Source: Brevundimonas sp. MYb52
GTDB taxonomy: Bacteria; Pseudomonadota; Alphaproteobacteria; Caulobacterales; Caulobacteraceae
Length of the DNA stretch: 64,000 bases
Direction: 5' to 3'
Assembly: GCF_002979535.1 (NCBI RefSeq)
Contig: NZ_PCPB01000001.1
Location: forward strand, 1-64,000
The first letter of the stretch is position 1; every line of letters begins with the position of its first letter. Shown here in pieces: positions 1-9,526 of the stretch. Under the pieces are notes generated by a model. The model had not been told where the DNA came from. It saw nothing but the letters and a program-made list of their open reading frames with translations, and searched no databases. The position numbers and the translations under genes are program-made.

Positions 1-1
1 G

Positions 2-22
2 CAAGCGCGGCGGGCCAAGTAA
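2..22 (+). CDS. Possible 3' end of an upstream gene
   Basis: Reading from base 2 gives six codons (QARRAK) followed by TAA. A strong hairpin with a T tract starts 12 bases later, which is where a gene end would be expected. Too little is present to name a product, and frame 1 also stays open, so this is only a positional inference. Confidence 0.3.
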   Translation, partial: QARRAK

Positions 23-34
23 AGCGTAACAAGG

Positions 35-66
35 CGGCCTCCCGGAGCAATCCGGGGGGCCGTTTT
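35..66 (+). terminator. Rho-independent terminator
   Basis: A 12-bp stem (35-46 with 51-62, one G-U pair) closes a GCAA tetraloop and is followed by TTTT at 63-66. It would end transcription of whatever lies left of the window. The 66-235 stretch after it holds no gene I can support. Confidence 0.8.
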
Positions 67-235
67 GCCGTTGGGGCCGAAAGGCGCGCTCGCCCGATTG
101 AGACAGGTCAAGGTCGGCCGGCAGAGCCTGGGTCATGGGTCGTTCACCATGGCTTTCAACCGTGTCGAAACGGACCAGGGCTAGAAGCGCGAAGCGGAAT
201 GGAAATTGCTGCTCGTTTCGCGCAAAGGGGGATTT

Positions 236-1384
236 ATGATCGGCGCACTGACTGTTGATATTCGCGATCTCGCAAGCCTGACGGCGGGCGAGCGCGCGCA
301 ATGGTCCGCGTGGGTCGCCGCCGATCCGGATCTGGCCAGCCCCTATTTCCGCGTCGAGTTCGCGCAGATCGCGGCGGGGATCAGCCCCGGCTGCGCCCTG
401 GCCGTGTTCAAGCGGGACGGGGAGGTGGTCGGCTATTTCCCCTATCAGAAACGCGGCGCGTCCATTCTGCCCATCGCGGCGCCGATGAACGACTACCACG
501 GGGTCATCGGTCCCGTTGCGCTTCGGCCGTCGCTGGCCGAAACGGCGGATCTGCTCGGCGCGCCCCGCTTCAGCGTCAACGGCTGGGTGGGCCGTGAGCC
601 GGATCGAGTTCCGAGCGAGAGCTTCCGCACCGCCATTTGTGACCAGGGTGGCTATGAGGCCTGGTATGCAGCGCGTCGAAAGGCGTTTGGCAAATACTTC
701 AAGGACAAGGAACGCGCTCGGCGCAGCATGGCGGCAGAGTTCGGCAAGGTCGAAGTTCTGATCGGTCAGCGCGACCCGGCCTTGCTAGACGAACTGATCG
801 CATTGAAACGCGAGCAGTACCGGCGCACGCGTCGCCACGACATCTTCGCCTGCGGCTGGACCCGAGACCTGTTGCACGCCCTGATGGCCTATGATGGCGC
901 TGACTTCGGCGCGTCGTTGGCCATCCTGCGCGTCGGCGGTCAGGTGGCTGCGCTTGAGTATTCGCTTCACGCCGGCCAGCGCTACCATTTCTGGTTCCCT
1001 GCCTATGTGCCTGCTCTGGCGCGCTGTTCGCCGGGCATCCTGCTGAGCATGGAGACGATCCGGTTGGGCTCGGAGCAGGGCTTCCGAGATTTCGACTACG
1101 GCTTTGGCGGCGAGGCCTACAAGCGCTACTTCTGCGACACGGTGCAGCCGGTCGTCGAGGCGACAATCCTGCGGCCGGGCTTGAGCGCGGCTCTTGGCCA
1201 GGCGGGGGCGTCGCTGCTGTCCCTGGCGGGCGCGGATCGTGGGCGGCGGATCGGCCAGAGCGTGAGGCGGCGCTGGAACGCCATCGAAGCCTGCGAGGTG
1301 ACGCCCTCGGGTCGGCTGCGCGGCGCCGCCCAGGCCGCCGGCGCGGCATTGTCCAAGGTCGCCAGCCGTGGGAAAATCTCATGA
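236..1384 (+). CDS. CelD/FemAB-like GNAT acetyltransferase
   Basis: The 382-residue product resembles the Acetyltransf_6 (CelD/BcsL, FemAB-like) group of acyltransferases, often linked to polysaccharide or cell-envelope modification. The conserved part spans about residues 140-300, with a basic KREQYRRTR stretch near 190 and FGGEAYKRYF near 290. No signal peptide is seen, so it should be cytoplasmic. The ATG at 236 is chosen over an in-frame TTG at 206 because AAAGGGGG sits a few bases upstream. Its TGA overlaps the next gene's ATG (ATGATGA at 1381), which suggests translational coupling with the oxygenase-like partner. The acyl donor and substrate cannot be told from sequence. Confidence 0.7.
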   Translation: MIGALTVDIRDLASLTAGERAQWSAWVAADPDLASPYFRVEFAQIAAGISPGCALAVFKRDGEVVGYFPYQKRGASILPIAAPMNDYHGVIGPVALRPSLAETADLLGAPRFSVNGWVGREPDRVPSESFRTAICDQGGYEAWYAARRKAFGKYFKDKERARRSMAAEFGKVEVLIGQRDPALLDELIALKREQYRRTRRHDIFACGWTRDLLHALMAYDGADFGASLAILRVGGQVAALEYSLHAGQRYHFWFPAYVPALARCSPGILLSMETIRLGSEQGFRDFDYGFGGEAYKRYFCDTVQPVVEATILRPGLSAALGQAGASLLSLAGADRGRRIGQSVRRRWNAIEACEVTPSGRLRGAAQAAGAALSKVASRGKIS

Positions 1385-2310
1385 TGAAAGAGGATCAGTC
1401 GATGTCCGACCGTCGCACACGCTATCCGGGCCCCATCGCGCAGGCCGGCGTGATCGCGCATGACCTGATCGCCCAGGGATTCGCCGAGGACGCCGCCCTG
1501 GCGGCCCTGCTGGATCGCTATCCGGCCGAGTTGTTTGACATCAACCTGTACGACTACGACGACGAAGGTCAGGTCTCGTTGCGGACCGGGGCGCGCGGGC
1601 GGCTGGACGGGGCGCAGCTTCTGGAGGCGATCCAGCAGGGCAGGCTGTGGGTCAATCTGCGCGACGTGGAGACCGGCTGGCCCGAGCTGTGGGCCGCGGC
1701 CATGGCTGAGTTCAAGAAGGTCGAGGCGGCCTATCCCGGCCTGAAGGCGGTCAAGAACGCAGGGCAGTTGATCCTGTCGTCGCCCAAGGCGCGGGTGCCC
1801 TATCATTTCGACGCCGCCGGGGTGGTGTTGTTCCACCTGCGCGGCCGCAAGCGGATCTTCGTCTATCCGGGCGACGAGGGCCATCTGCCCGAGCGCAACA
1901 TGGAGCAGGTGGTGGCGCGTCAGACGACCGAGGAACTGCCCTATACCCTGGCCTTTGAAGATGACGCCCATGTGGTGGACCTGGAGCCGGGGCAGGCGCT
2001 GACCTGGCCGCTGTATGCGCCGCACCGTGTCGAGAACCTGGATCGGTTCTGCGTCTCCCTGTCGATGGACTTCCAGACCTGGCCGTCGCGATTCCGCAAC
2101 GGGGCGCTCTACACCAATGCCGTGATGCGCAGCCGGGGCGGTTCGCCGCGCTTTACGGACCAGATGGGGCAGGGCGCGCTGGCGGCGCGCTGGGCGGCGT
2201 CCCTGGCTCTGCGTCGCATGGGCGCGCTCAAGAGCAAGATCGCCCACTTTGAGCGTGAGTTCGAGCCCGAGGTCGGCGCGGCCGACGGGGCGGGGGCGCT
2301 CAAGGCCTGA
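1381..2310 (+). CDS. Cupin/JmjC-like oxygenase-type protein
   Basis: This 309-residue protein has the layout of a JmjC/cupin-like Fe(II)/2-oxoglutarate oxygenase. An HFD motif (His142, Asp144) is followed by a strand with LRGRKRIFVYP, and a distal His lies in PHRVEN (His215). Together these give a candidate 2-His-1-Asp metal site. The start overlaps the upstream stop. An ATG at 1402 with GAGG upstream is an alternative that would remove seven residues. Co-translation with the CelD-like acetyltransferase suggests a shared modification pathway. The assignment is from motif pattern only; some relatives carry uninformative names such as transcriptional regulator. Confidence 0.55.
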   Translation: MMKEDQSMSDRRTRYPGPIAQAGVIAHDLIAQGFAEDAALAALLDRYPAELFDINLYDYDDEGQVSLRTGARGRLDGAQLLEAIQQGRLWVNLRDVETGWPELWAAAMAEFKKVEAAYPGLKAVKNAGQLILSSPKARVPYHFDAAGVVLFHLRGRKRIFVYPGDEGHLPERNMEQVVARQTTEELPYTLAFEDDAHVVDLEPGQALTWPLYAPHRVENLDRFCVSLSMDFQTWPSRFRNGALYTNAVMRSRGGSPRFTDQMGQGALAARWAASLALRRMGALKSKIAHFEREFEPEVGAADGAGALKA

Positions 2311-2415
2311 GTGACGGAAGATCGGTTTCTTACAACGACTTCATGACCTCGATTTAAAATGACTTGGGCGGCGGGCGCGGCCAGTTTCATCTCACATCTG
2401 GAGAGGGACACCGCC

Positions 2416-3312
2416 ATGAAGATCGCCGTTTACGCCGCCGCCTCAGCCGCCGTACTGACCGCGCTGGCCGCCGCGCAGCCCGCCGCTGCGCAGGAGGCCG
2501 AGATCCGCAATGCGGTGGCGCGCGTCATCGTCATCCCCGAGGATCGCGCCGACATCGCCGTCGAGATCACGCCGGGCTCGGCCGACCTGCCGCAACTGAC
2601 GGTCGAGCGGCGAGGCGACAAGGTGCGCATCGACGGCGGCCTGGGGCGCCGCCGCAGCGTGATGCAGTTCAGCAACGACAGCATCCGCGAGTGCAACAAC
2701 GGTCGGGCCGACGCCCGTCAGCCGGGCGAGGGCGCGACGGTCGTCCTGGCCGGCAAGGGTCGCATCCGACTGGAAGATGCGCCGCTGGTGGTGCTGCGCA
2801 CCCCGCGTGACGTGGATGTGGAATCGGGGAGCGGCGTCTATGGCGCGGTCGGCCGCGGGGCGCGCTCCGTGGAACTGGGCGCCGGCGGTTGCGGCAACTG
2901 GACCGTGGCGAATGTCGATGGTCGCCTCGACATCGGCGTGGGCGGCTCTGGCACGGTGCGCGCGGGAACCTCGCGGTCCCTGGAGGCGTCGGTCGGCGGC
3001 TCCGGCTCGATCTTCGCCGGGGCGACCGGGGCCCTGGAAGCCAATGTCGGGGGGTCCGGCAGCATCGCTGTGACCAGCATCAACGGTCCGGCGGATGTCT
3101 CCATCGGCGGGTCGGGCGACGTGACCATTCGGGGCGGCCGCGCCACGAGCATGGACGTGGCTGTGGCCGGTTCGGGCAATGTCCGCTTTGATGGCGTCGC
3201 CGCCAGCCTGGACGCCTCGATCGCCGGATCGGGCGACGTGCGGGTAAGCGAAGTGACGGGCGTGGTGTCGCGTTCGATCGTCGGTTCGGGCGAGGTGCGC
3301 GTCGGACGCTGA
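2416..3312 (+). CDS. Secreted DUF2807 (GIN domain) protein
   Basis: The 298-residue product begins with a signal peptide (residues 1 to about 25, ending PAAAQ) and continues as a glycine-rich, repetitive protein of the DUF2807 head-GIN type. Seven GSG turns (GGSGT, GGSGS, GGSGS, GGSGD, AGSGN, AGSGD, VGSGE) recur every 18-20 residues from about residue 176 to the end, as expected of a parallel beta-helix. It is probably periplasmic or surface-exposed; function is unknown. The start at 2416 has GGAGAGGG upstream and begins the signal peptide, so the longer in-frame extension to 2359 is rejected. A terminator follows 25 bases after the stop. Confidence 0.75.
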   Translation: MKIAVYAAASAAVLTALAAAQPAAAQEAEIRNAVARVIVIPEDRADIAVEITPGSADLPQLTVERRGDKVRIDGGLGRRRSVMQFSNDSIRECNNGRADARQPGEGATVVLAGKGRIRLEDAPLVVLRTPRDVDVESGSGVYGAVGRGARSVELGAGGCGNWTVANVDGRLDIGVGGSGTVRAGTSRSLEASVGGSGSIFAGATGALEANVGGSGSIAVTSINGPADVSIGGSGDVTIRGGRATSMDVAVAGSGNVRFDGVAASLDASIAGSGDVRVSEVTGVVSRSIVGSGEVRVGR

Positions 3313-3336
3313 TCCGATCTCCCTTGCTACGGAAGA

Positions 3337-3371
3337 AGGCCCGGGAGCGTGGAACCCCCCGGGCCTTTTTG
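3337..3371 (+). terminator. Rho-independent terminator of the DUF2807 gene
   Basis: A perfect 9-bp stem (AGGCCCGGG 3337-3345, CCCGGGCCT 3358-3366) closes a 12-base loop and is followed by TTTTT. The same stem sequence is used again after clpA at 63625. Confidence 0.9.
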
Positions 3372-3402
3372 CTGCGCGGCGTGCGGCGCCCAGGTTGCGC
3401 GC

Positions 3403-3436
3403 AAAGAAAAGCCCCGGCGGATTGCTCCGCCGGGGC
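3403..3436 (-). terminator. Rho-independent terminator of the outer-membrane gene
   Basis: A perfect 11-bp stem (3411-3421 with 3426-3436) has a 4-base loop. Read on the minus strand it is followed by TTTTCTTT. It lies 40 bases beyond the stop of the minus-strand gene at 3476. Confidence 0.9.
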
Positions 3437-3475
3437 TCCTCGCTTCGACCGGAAGGTCGAAGGTCGTTCGTTGGC

Positions 3476-4222
3476 TTAGAAGCCGCGGAGCGGCAGGCCA
3501 GCCAGGGTGCGGCCCAGGTTGGCGCCGGCGCGGTCCAGCGACTGCAGGGTGCCACCGAAGTTGTAGCGAGCGCCGATCATGAAGACGTCGGCGTCGACGT
3601 CGACGTTGGCGAAGTCGCTCGAGACGCGCTGGTACGTGCCGGTGACGCTGAACGGGCTGTTGGCGAACTGGTACTCAGCGCCGGCGCCGTAGGCCCAAAC
3701 GTCGGCTTCGCCTTGGTCGGCGTCGACGTTCGAGTACGACACGCCAGCGTTCAGGCGGAACGACGGGTTGACGTAGTAGGCAGCGTCGCCGCCGACGGTC
3801 CAGGCGTCAGCGCCGTCCAGGTCGGAGTAGGAGACCAGGCCGGTCAGGGTAGCCGAGGCCAGGTACTTCTGGACTTCAGCGCCGACCGTGAAGGTCTCGT
3901 CGTCGCCCAGGTCCGTGACGCCGGCGAAGCCGCCGATGCGCAGGTCGGAACCGAAGGTCTTGGTCAGGTGGGCGGCAGCGGCGACCGTGGTGTCGTCGCC
4001 GAAGTCGCTGTCAGCATAGTTGACGGCCCCGTTGACGGTGACGGTCCATTCCGGGGCGACCTTGAAGGCGCCGACGCCGTCCAGGTTTGCGCCGTCGGTC
4101 TTGAAGCCTTCAGCGTCGGTGTGGACGTAGGCGATGCCGGCCGAGCCGACAGCGTCTTGAGCAAAGGCGGGAGCGGCGATCAGGGTCGCGGCGGCGACGG
4201 AGGCGAGGAAGACGGTTTTCAT
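3476..4222 (-). CDS. Outer-membrane beta-barrel protein
   Basis: The 248-residue product has a signal peptide cut near AFA-Q (residue 21). The mature protein is made of short alternating strands rich in Tyr, Asp, Gly and Val, and ends in phenylalanine (LRGF), the usual outer-membrane barrel signature. It resembles small porin-like proteins of Caulobacterales, with about 10-12 predicted strands. Many acidic D/E turns suggest surface loops. The ATG at 4222 has AAAAAGGA a few bases upstream and starts the signal peptide; the extension upstream of it is rejected. It is a single gene with its own terminator. Substrate unknown. Confidence 0.7.
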   Translation of the reverse strand: MKTVFLASVAAATLIAAPAFAQDAVGSAGIAYVHTDAEGFKTDGANLDGVGAFKVAPEWTVTVNGAVNYADSDFGDDTTVAAAAHLTKTFGSDLRIGGFAGVTDLGDDETFTVGAEVQKYLASATLTGLVSYSDLDGADAWTVGGDAAYYVNPSFRLNAGVSYSNVDADQGEADVWAYGAGAEYQFANSPFSVTGTYQRVSSDFANVDVDADVFMIGARYNFGGTLQSLDRAGANLGRTLAGLPLRGF

Positions 4223-4817
4223 TATGATTATCCTTTTTGTGCGCCGCCGGGTTCGCACCGTGGCGGCAAGGGGAAGATAGGCCCCGCTTTGTCGGTTTGC
4301 CGTTACGAACTTGTCATATTTCAGTGGTTTGGGGCCAATGTTGCCGATGGGTGACGCATTGCGGCACGTTTGCGTCGGCACGCGGTGCGGGATTGCGGCG
4401 AACCCTTAACGGGGGCGTCATGTCGCCCCGCTTTCGCCTCAGGCGTTAAGCCGAGCGCTGAATCTGACGTCTGACGAGCCCTATATATAGAGTCCAGGGG
4501 AGGGAGCGCAGACGGTCGGGCCGCGAGTCGCAAACCCCCGCCACGTCTCGGTTTCCGCGCTTGACGAAAAAGGAATCGAAGGGCATAAGCACCCTTCTTG
4601 TTGGACCGGCTGTGCACTCTCGGGTGCAGACGCGGTTCGCAGGGACGACCTAAGTTACTGTTCTTTGCAGCATTCTTGGGATTTTACGGCCTTCGCGGGA
4701 AACTGCGTGGGCCAATCGTTTTTGCGGATTTGCGTTCCTTGGGGCTCTGCCCGAGGCTTCGGTCTTTGAAATGGTTCACAGGGACGCGGTTCCGACCGCT
4801 TGGGAATAACAACCGAT
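4223..4817. other. Intergenic region between divergent omp and rpsJ
   Basis: No coding sequence is supported here. The left part holds the leader of the minus-strand barrel gene. A TATATATAG run lies at 4482. The ribosomal promoter is at 4561-4589, followed by a leader of about 220 nt before rpsJ. That leader contains a small hairpin near 4611-4625 (TGCAC/GTGCA). I see no tRNA or recognised riboswitch. Confidence 0.7.
4561..4589 (+). promoter_or_regulatory. Housekeeping promoter of the S10-spc operon
   Basis: TTGACG (4561-4566) and CATAAG (4584-4589) are separated by exactly 17 bases. It is the best sigma-70-type site upstream of rpsJ and would give a leader of about 220 nt. Confidence 0.65.
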
Positions 4818-5123
4818 ATGGATCAAAGCATCCGCATCAGGCTCAAGGCCTTCGATCATCGCGTCCTCGACTTTTCGACGCGCGAGATCGTCAACACCGC
4901 TAAGCGCACCGGGGCGACCGTTCGTGGTCCGATCCCGCTGCCGACCCTGATCGAAAAGTTCACCGTGAACCGCTCGCCGCACGTCGATAAGAAGTCGCGC
5001 GAGCAGTTTGAAATCCGCACGCACAAACGCGTGCTCGACATCATCGACCCCACCCCGCAAACCGTGGACGCGCTCATGAAGCTCGACCTGTCGGCCGGTG
5101 TGGACGTCGAGATCAAGATTTAA
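4818..5123 (+). CDS. rpsJ: 30S ribosomal protein S10
   Basis: At 101 residues this is full-length S10 (NusE), with the [11 protein letters not shown] start and the [22 protein letters not shown] core. Besides its place in the 30S head, S10 joins NusB in rRNA antitermination. The ATG at 4818 is preferred over an in-frame TTG at 4800 because it starts the conserved N-terminus. First gene of the S10-spc block; rplC follows after 23 bases. Confidence 0.97.
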   Translation: MDQSIRIRLKAFDHRVLDFSTREIVNTAKRTGATVRGPIPLPTLIEKFTVNRSPHVDKKSREQFEIRTHKRVLDIIDPTPQTVDALMKLDLSAGVDVEIKI

Positions 5124-5146
5124 GAAAGAAAGAGGCGGGATCCGAC

Positions 5147-5887
5147 ATGCGTACGGGCGTGATCGCCAAGAAACTGGGAATGACGCGCGTCTTCGCTGAA
5201 GACGGCGCACATATTCCGGTCACGGTTCTGCAGCTTGATGGCTGTCAGGTCGTGGGTCAGCGCACTCAAGAGCGGGACGGCTACGTCGCCCTGCAACTGG
5301 GTGCCGGAACCAAGAAGGCAAAAAACACCAACAAGGCTCAGCGCGAAGTTTTCGCCAAGGCCGAGGTTGAACCTAAGCACTATGTGACCGAGTTCCGCGT
5401 TGACGCGGAAGGTCTGCTGGACGTGGGCGCCGAACTGTCGGCCGATCACTTCCTGGCGGGTCAAAAGGTCGACATCCAGGGCGAGACCATCGGTAAGGGC
5501 TTCGCTGGCGCCATGAAGCGCTGGAACTTCGGCGGTCTGCGCGCCACGCACGGCGTCTCGCTGTCGCACCGCTCGCACGGCTCGACTGGCCAACGCCAGG
5601 ACCCGGGCAAGACCTTCAAGGGCAAGAAGATGGCTGGCCACTACGGCCAGGAAGTCGTCACCCAGCAGAACCTGACCGTCGTCCGCGTGGACGCCGAGCG
5701 TGGCCTGATCCTGATCAAGGGCGCTGTCCCCGGTCACGACGGCAGCTACGTCAAGGTTCGCGACGCCGTTAAGAAGGCTCGCCCGGCTGACGCTCCCTTC
5801 CCGGGCGCTGTGAAGTCGGCTGCTGCTCCGGCTGCTCCGGCTGCTGCTGCTCCGGCAGTGGAAGCCAATGAAGGCGGTGAAGCGTAA
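5147..5887 (+). CDS. rplC: 50S ribosomal protein L3
   Basis: The 246-residue protein has the L3 start ([16 protein letters not shown]) and the [23 protein letters not shown] loop that reaches toward the peptidyl-transferase centre. About 25 residues of Ala/Pro-rich tail (near 215-246) extend beyond typical L3. The tail is encoded by short GCTCCGGCTGCT-type repeats. GAGGCGGG precedes the start. Its stop overlaps rplD by one base. Confidence 0.97.
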   Translation: MRTGVIAKKLGMTRVFAEDGAHIPVTVLQLDGCQVVGQRTQERDGYVALQLGAGTKKAKNTNKAQREVFAKAEVEPKHYVTEFRVDAEGLLDVGAELSADHFLAGQKVDIQGETIGKGFAGAMKRWNFGGLRATHGVSLSHRSHGSTGQRQDPGKTFKGKKMAGHYGQEVVTQQNLTVVRVDAERGLILIKGAVPGHDGSYVKVRDAVKKARPADAPFPGAVKSAAAPAAPAAAAPAVEANEGGEA

Positions 5888-6525
5888 TGAAACTCTCGGT
5901 CATCAAACTCGACGGCAAGGCTGCCGGCGACGTGGAACTGTCGGAAGCCGTCTTCGGCATCTCGGACATCCGCGGCGACCTGCTGGCTCGTTACGTCAAC
6001 TGGCAGCTGGCCAAACGTCGCGCCGGCACGCACAAGGTTCAAACCCGCAACGAGAACTCTCGTACGGGCAAGAAGATGTACAAGCAAAAGGGCACCGGCG
6101 GCGCTCGTCACGGTTCGCGCCGTGCACCGCAGTTCGTCGGCGGTTCGCGCGCCTTTGGTCCGGTTGTCCGTGACCACGGCTACTCGCTGCCGAAGAAGGT
6201 CCGCGCCCTGGCTCTGCGTCACGCTCTCAGCTCGAAGGTCAAGGCCGGCGATCTGATCGTGGTCGACAGCGTTTCGGTCAAGGAAGCCAAGACGGCCTCG
6301 CTGCGCGAGACCTTCGGCAAGCTCGGCTGGACCAAGGCTCTGATCATCGCGGGTCCGGAAGTCGAAACCAACTTCGGCCTGGCCGCTCGCAACATCCCGC
6401 ACATCGACGTCCTGCCGAACGCCGGCCTGAACGTCTATGACATCCTGCGGGCCGACAAACTGGTGCTGACCAAGGCGGCTGTCGAAGCCATCGAGGCGCG
6501 CTTCGCTGAGAAGGAAGCCGCATAA
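5887..6525 (+). CDS. rplD: 50S ribosomal protein L4
   Basis: The 212-residue product carries the L4 loop that lines the exit tunnel ([20 protein letters not shown], about residues 58-77). In E. coli L4 represses its own operon through the S10 leader; whether that happens here is unknown. Start and stop overlap the neighbours by one base each (TAATG), indicating tight coupling. Confidence 0.97.
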   Translation: MKLSVIKLDGKAAGDVELSEAVFGISDIRGDLLARYVNWQLAKRRAGTHKVQTRNENSRTGKKMYKQKGTGGARHGSRRAPQFVGGSRAFGPVVRDHGYSLPKKVRALALRHALSSKVKAGDLIVVDSVSVKEAKTASLRETFGKLGWTKALIIAGPEVETNFGLAARNIPHIDVLPNAGLNVYDILRADKLVLTKAAVEAIEARFAEKEAA

Positions 6526-6830
6526 TGGCCGCCGCTCAACCCACCGCCAAGCACTACGACACCATCCTGGCTCCGATCATCACGGAAAAAGCCACGATCC
6601 TGTCGGAGCAGAACAAGGTTGTCTTCCGCGTCGCCGGCACGGCGACCAAGGACGAGATCGCTGCTGCGGTCGAAAGCCTGTTCAAAGTCAACGTCCTCAA
6701 GGTCAACACCCTGGTTCAAAAGGGCAAGACCAAGCGTTTCCGGGGTATCCTGGGCCGTCGCGTGGACATCAAAAAAGCAATCGTGACGCTGGCCGATGGT
6801 CAGTCGATCGACGTGACGACGGGGCTCTAA
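6525..6830 (+). CDS. rplW: 50S ribosomal protein L23
   Basis: This is normal-length L23 (101 residues), with [14 protein letters not shown] near the start and the basic [16 protein letters not shown] segment. L23 sits at the exit tunnel and docks trigger factor and SRP. The start overlaps the rplD stop; rplB begins four bases after its own stop. Confidence 0.97.
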   Translation: MAAAQPTAKHYDTILAPIITEKATILSEQNKVVFRVAGTATKDEIAAAVESLFKVNVLKVNTLVQKGKTKRFRGILGRRVDIKKAIVTLADGQSIDVTTGL

Positions 6831-6834
6831 TCAG

Positions 6835-7671
6835 ATGGCTCTGAAGCATTACAATCCGACGTCGCCGGGCCGCCGCGCCCTGGTGCTGGTCGACCGGTCC
6901 GAGCTCCACAAGGGCCGTCCCGAGAAGTCGCTGACCGAAGGCCTGACGAAGTCCGGCGGTCGTGGCGCAGGTGGTCGTATCGCTGTCCGCTTCCGCGGCG
7001 GCGGCGCCAAGACCCTGTACCGCAAGATCGATTTCAAGCGTCGCAAGTTCGACGCCATCGGTACGGTCGAGCGTCTGGAATATGACCCGAACCGCACGGC
7101 CTTCATCGCTCTGGTGACCTACGCCGACGGCGAGAAGACCTACATCATCGCGCCGCAACGCCTTAAGGCCGGCGACACGGTGATCTCGGGCGAAAAGACC
7201 GACGTGAAGCCGGGCAACGCCATGCCGCTCCGTTCGATGCCGGTGGGTACGATCATCCACAACATCGAAATGAAGCCGGGCAAGGGCGCTCAGCTGGCCC
7301 GTTCGGCCGGCGCCTATGCTCAACTGGTCGGCCGCGATCAGGGCTACGCCCAGATCCGTCTCGGCTCGGGCGAGCTGCGTATGGTCCTGGACGCCTGCAT
7401 GGCCACGGTGGGCGCGGTTTCGAACCCCGACCACATGAACCAGAACCTCGGCAAGGCCGGTCGCGTTCGTCACATGGGCTGGCGTCCGCACGTTCGCGGC
7501 GTCGCCATGAACCCGATCGACCACCCGCATGGTGGTGGTGAAGGCCGGACCTCTGGTGGTCGTACCCCGGTTACGCCGTGGGGCAAGGACACCAAGGGCA
7601 CCCGCACCCGCAAGAACAAGGCTACGGATAAGTTCATCATCCGTACTCGCCACGTGAAGAAGGCTCGCTAA
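6835..7671 (+). CDS. rplB: 50S ribosomal protein L2
   Basis: The 278-residue protein has the complete L2 layout. The [10 protein letters not shown] motif is near the C-terminus, with His230 matching the conserved histidine near the peptidyl-transferase centre. [11 protein letters not shown] closes the chain. It joins the subunits and supports peptidyl transfer. rpsS begins two bases after the stop. Confidence 0.97.
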   Translation: MALKHYNPTSPGRRALVLVDRSELHKGRPEKSLTEGLTKSGGRGAGGRIAVRFRGGGAKTLYRKIDFKRRKFDAIGTVERLEYDPNRTAFIALVTYADGEKTYIIAPQRLKAGDTVISGEKTDVKPGNAMPLRSMPVGTIIHNIEMKPGKGAQLARSAGAYAQLVGRDQGYAQIRLGSGELRMVLDACMATVGAVSNPDHMNQNLGKAGRVRHMGWRPHVRGVAMNPIDHPHGGGEGRTSGGRTPVTPWGKDTKGTRTRKNKATDKFIIRTRHVKKAR

Positions 7672-7673
7672 GA

Positions 7674-7952
7674 ATGGCCCGCTCCTCCTGGAAAGGCCCG
7701 TTTGTCGACGGGTATCTGCTCAAGAAGGCCGACGCCGTTCAAACGTCGGGCCGCAAGGATGTGATCAAGACCTGGTCGCGTCGCTCCACCATCCTGCCCC
7801 AGTTCGTCGGTCTGACGTTCGGCGTCCACAACGGCCAGAAGCACGTGCCGGTGATGGTCAACGAAGACATGGTCGGCATGAAGTTTGGCGAGTTCGCCCC
7901 GACCCGGTCGTTCCCGGGTCACGCGGCGGACAAGAAGGCCAAAAGGAAGTAA
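7674..7952 (+). CDS. rpsS: 30S ribosomal protein S19
   Basis: Full-length S19 at 92 residues: [18 protein letters not shown] start, [11 protein letters not shown] and [15 protein letters not shown] end. It binds 16S rRNA in the 30S head next to S13. It is spaced two to three bases from both neighbours, so it is part of one message with rplB and rplV. Confidence 0.97.
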   Translation: MARSSWKGPFVDGYLLKKADAVQTSGRKDVIKTWSRRSTILPQFVGLTFGVHNGQKHVPVMVNEDMVGMKFGEFAPTRSFPGHAADKKAKRK

Positions 7953-7955
7953 CTG

Positions 7956-8336
7956 ATGGCCAAGTCCAACAACCCCCGCCGCGTCGGCGCCACCGAGGCT
8001 CGCGCCAAGCTGGTCAACGTTCGCATCAGCCCTCAAAAGCTGAACCTGGTCGCCGCTTCGATCCGCGGTCTGCCGGTTCAGAAGGCGCTGAACGAGCTGG
8101 AATTCAGCCGTAAGCGTATCGCCACCGACGTCCGCAAGGTTCTGTATTCGGCCGTTTCGAACGCCGAGAACAACCACAACCTCGACATCGACAACCTGGT
8201 TGTCGCTGAGGCCTTCGTGGGCAAGAACCTGGTGATGAAGCGCTTCGCGAGCCGCGCTCGTGGTCGCTCGTCGCGCATCCTGAAACCGTTCAGCGAGATC
8301 ACGATCGTGGTCCGTGAAGCCGGCGAGGCCGCCTGA
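7956..8336 (+). CDS. rplV: 50S ribosomal protein L22
   Basis: The 126-residue L22 has the [16 protein letters not shown] helix and the C-terminal hairpin ([26 protein letters not shown]) that extends into the exit tunnel. Its TGA shares one base with the rpsC ATG. No unusual insertions are seen. Confidence 0.97.
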   Translation: MAKSNNPRRVGATEARAKLVNVRISPQKLNLVAASIRGLPVQKALNELEFSRKRIATDVRKVLYSAVSNAENNHNLDIDNLVVAEAFVGKNLVMKRFASRARGRSSRILKPFSEITIVVREAGEAA

Positions 8337-9079
8337 TGGGACAGAAAATCAATCCGGTCGGTCTGCGCCTCGGCGTCAACCGCACGTGGGACAGCCGCTG
8401 GTTCGCCGGCGGCGCCGACTACGCTCGCCTGCTGCACCAGGACCTGAAGCTGCGCACGTGGCTCAAGGAACGCCTGGTCGCCGCTGGCGTCTCGCGCATC
8501 ATCATCGAGCGTCCGCACAAGAAGTGCCGCGTGACGATCTACGCCGCCCGTCCGGGCGTCGTGATCGGCAAGAAGGGCGCTGACATCGAGAAGCTCCGCA
8601 AGGACATCTCGGCTCGCACCGAAGGCGAAGTTCACCTGAACATCGTCGAAGTCCGCAAGCCGGAAACCGACGCGCAGCTGATCGCTGAGAACATCGCACA
8701 GCAGCTGGAGCGCCGGATCGCCTTCCGTCGCGCCATGAAGCGTTCGATGCAGTCGGCGATGCGTCTGGGCGCCAAGGGCGTTCGGATCAACGTCTCGGGT
8801 CGCCTCGGCGGTGCTGAAATCGCTCGTATGGAATGGTACCGCGAAGGTCGCGTGCCGCTTCACACCCTGCGTGCCGACATCGACTACGGCTTCTATGAAG
8901 CCAAGACGACCTACGGCATCATTGGCGTGAAGGTCTGGGTCTTCAAGGGTGAAGTGCTCGAGCACGATCCCATGGCTCAGGACAAGCGTTGGGCCCTGGA
9001 AGCCTCGGGTCCGTCGTCCAACGAAGGCCGTGGCGGCCCCCGCGGTGATCGCGGTCCGCGCCGTGGTCGTGAGGGCTGA
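8336..9079 (+). CDS. rpsC: 30S ribosomal protein S3
   Basis: The 247-residue S3 begins [20 protein letters not shown] and has a KH domain with its GKKG loop near residue 80. A C-terminal S3 domain contains ISGRL-type and [18 protein letters not shown] sequence. The last 20 residues form a Gly/Arg-rich tail. S3 lines the mRNA entry channel. Six bases separate it from rplP. Confidence 0.97.
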   Translation: MGQKINPVGLRLGVNRTWDSRWFAGGADYARLLHQDLKLRTWLKERLVAAGVSRIIIERPHKKCRVTIYAARPGVVIGKKGADIEKLRKDISARTEGEVHLNIVEVRKPETDAQLIAENIAQQLERRIAFRRAMKRSMQSAMRLGAKGVRINVSGRLGGAEIARMEWYREGRVPLHTLRADIDYGFYEAKTTYGIIGVKVWVFKGEVLEHDPMAQDKRWALEASGPSSNEGRGGPRGDRGPRRGREG

Positions 9080-9085
9080 TAGGTC

Positions 9086-9526
9086 ATGTTGCAACCTAAA
9101 AAGACCAAGTACCGCAAGGCCTTCAAGGGCCGCATCCATGGCTCGGCCAAGGGTGGTTTCTCGCTGAACTTCGGCTCCTACGGCCTGAAGACGGTGGAAC
9201 CCGAGCGTATCACTGCTCGCCAGATCGAAGCGGCTCGCCGCGCGATCACGCGTCAGATGAAGCGTCAGGGCCGCGTCTGGATCCGGGTCTTCCCGGATCT
9301 GCCCGTCACGGGCAAGCCGGCTGAAGTCCGGATGGGTAAGGGCAAGGGCGCTGTGGACCATTGGGCCGCACGCTGCCACCCGGGCCGCATCCTGTTCGAA
9401 ATCGACGGCGTGCCGGACGATGTGGCTCGCGAAGCTCTGCGCCTCGGCGCGGCCAAGCTGCCGGTCCGCACCAAGGTGGTCACCCGCCTCGACGCCGGCA
9501 TCGCTCACCTTGAGGAAGCGGCATGA
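9086..9526 (+). CDS. rplP: 50S ribosomal protein L16
   Basis: The 146-residue L16 starts [19 protein letters not shown] and contains the [26 protein letters not shown] segment that contacts tRNA near the A site. GATAGGTC is the only ribosome-binding-like stretch before the ATG. The stop overlaps rpmC by four bases (ATGA). Confidence 0.97.
   Translation: MLQPKKTKYRKAFKGRIHGSAKGGFSLNFGSYGLKTVEPERITARQIEAARRAITRQMKRQGRVWIRVFPDLPVTGKPAEVRMGKGKGAVDHWAARCHPGRILFEIDGVPDDVAREALRLGAAKLPVRTKVVTRLDAGIAHLEEAA

Noticed and set aside
20..40. Similarity of GTAACAAGGCGGCC to the 3' end of 16S rRNA
   Set aside because: The match is short and the flanks do not fit; no rRNA gene can lie here.
135..239. 34-codon open frame ending in an ATGA overlap with the first gene
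   Set aside because: No Shine-Dalgarno, atypical amino-acid make-up (two adjacent Cys, many Arg) and no recognisable motif; probably chance.
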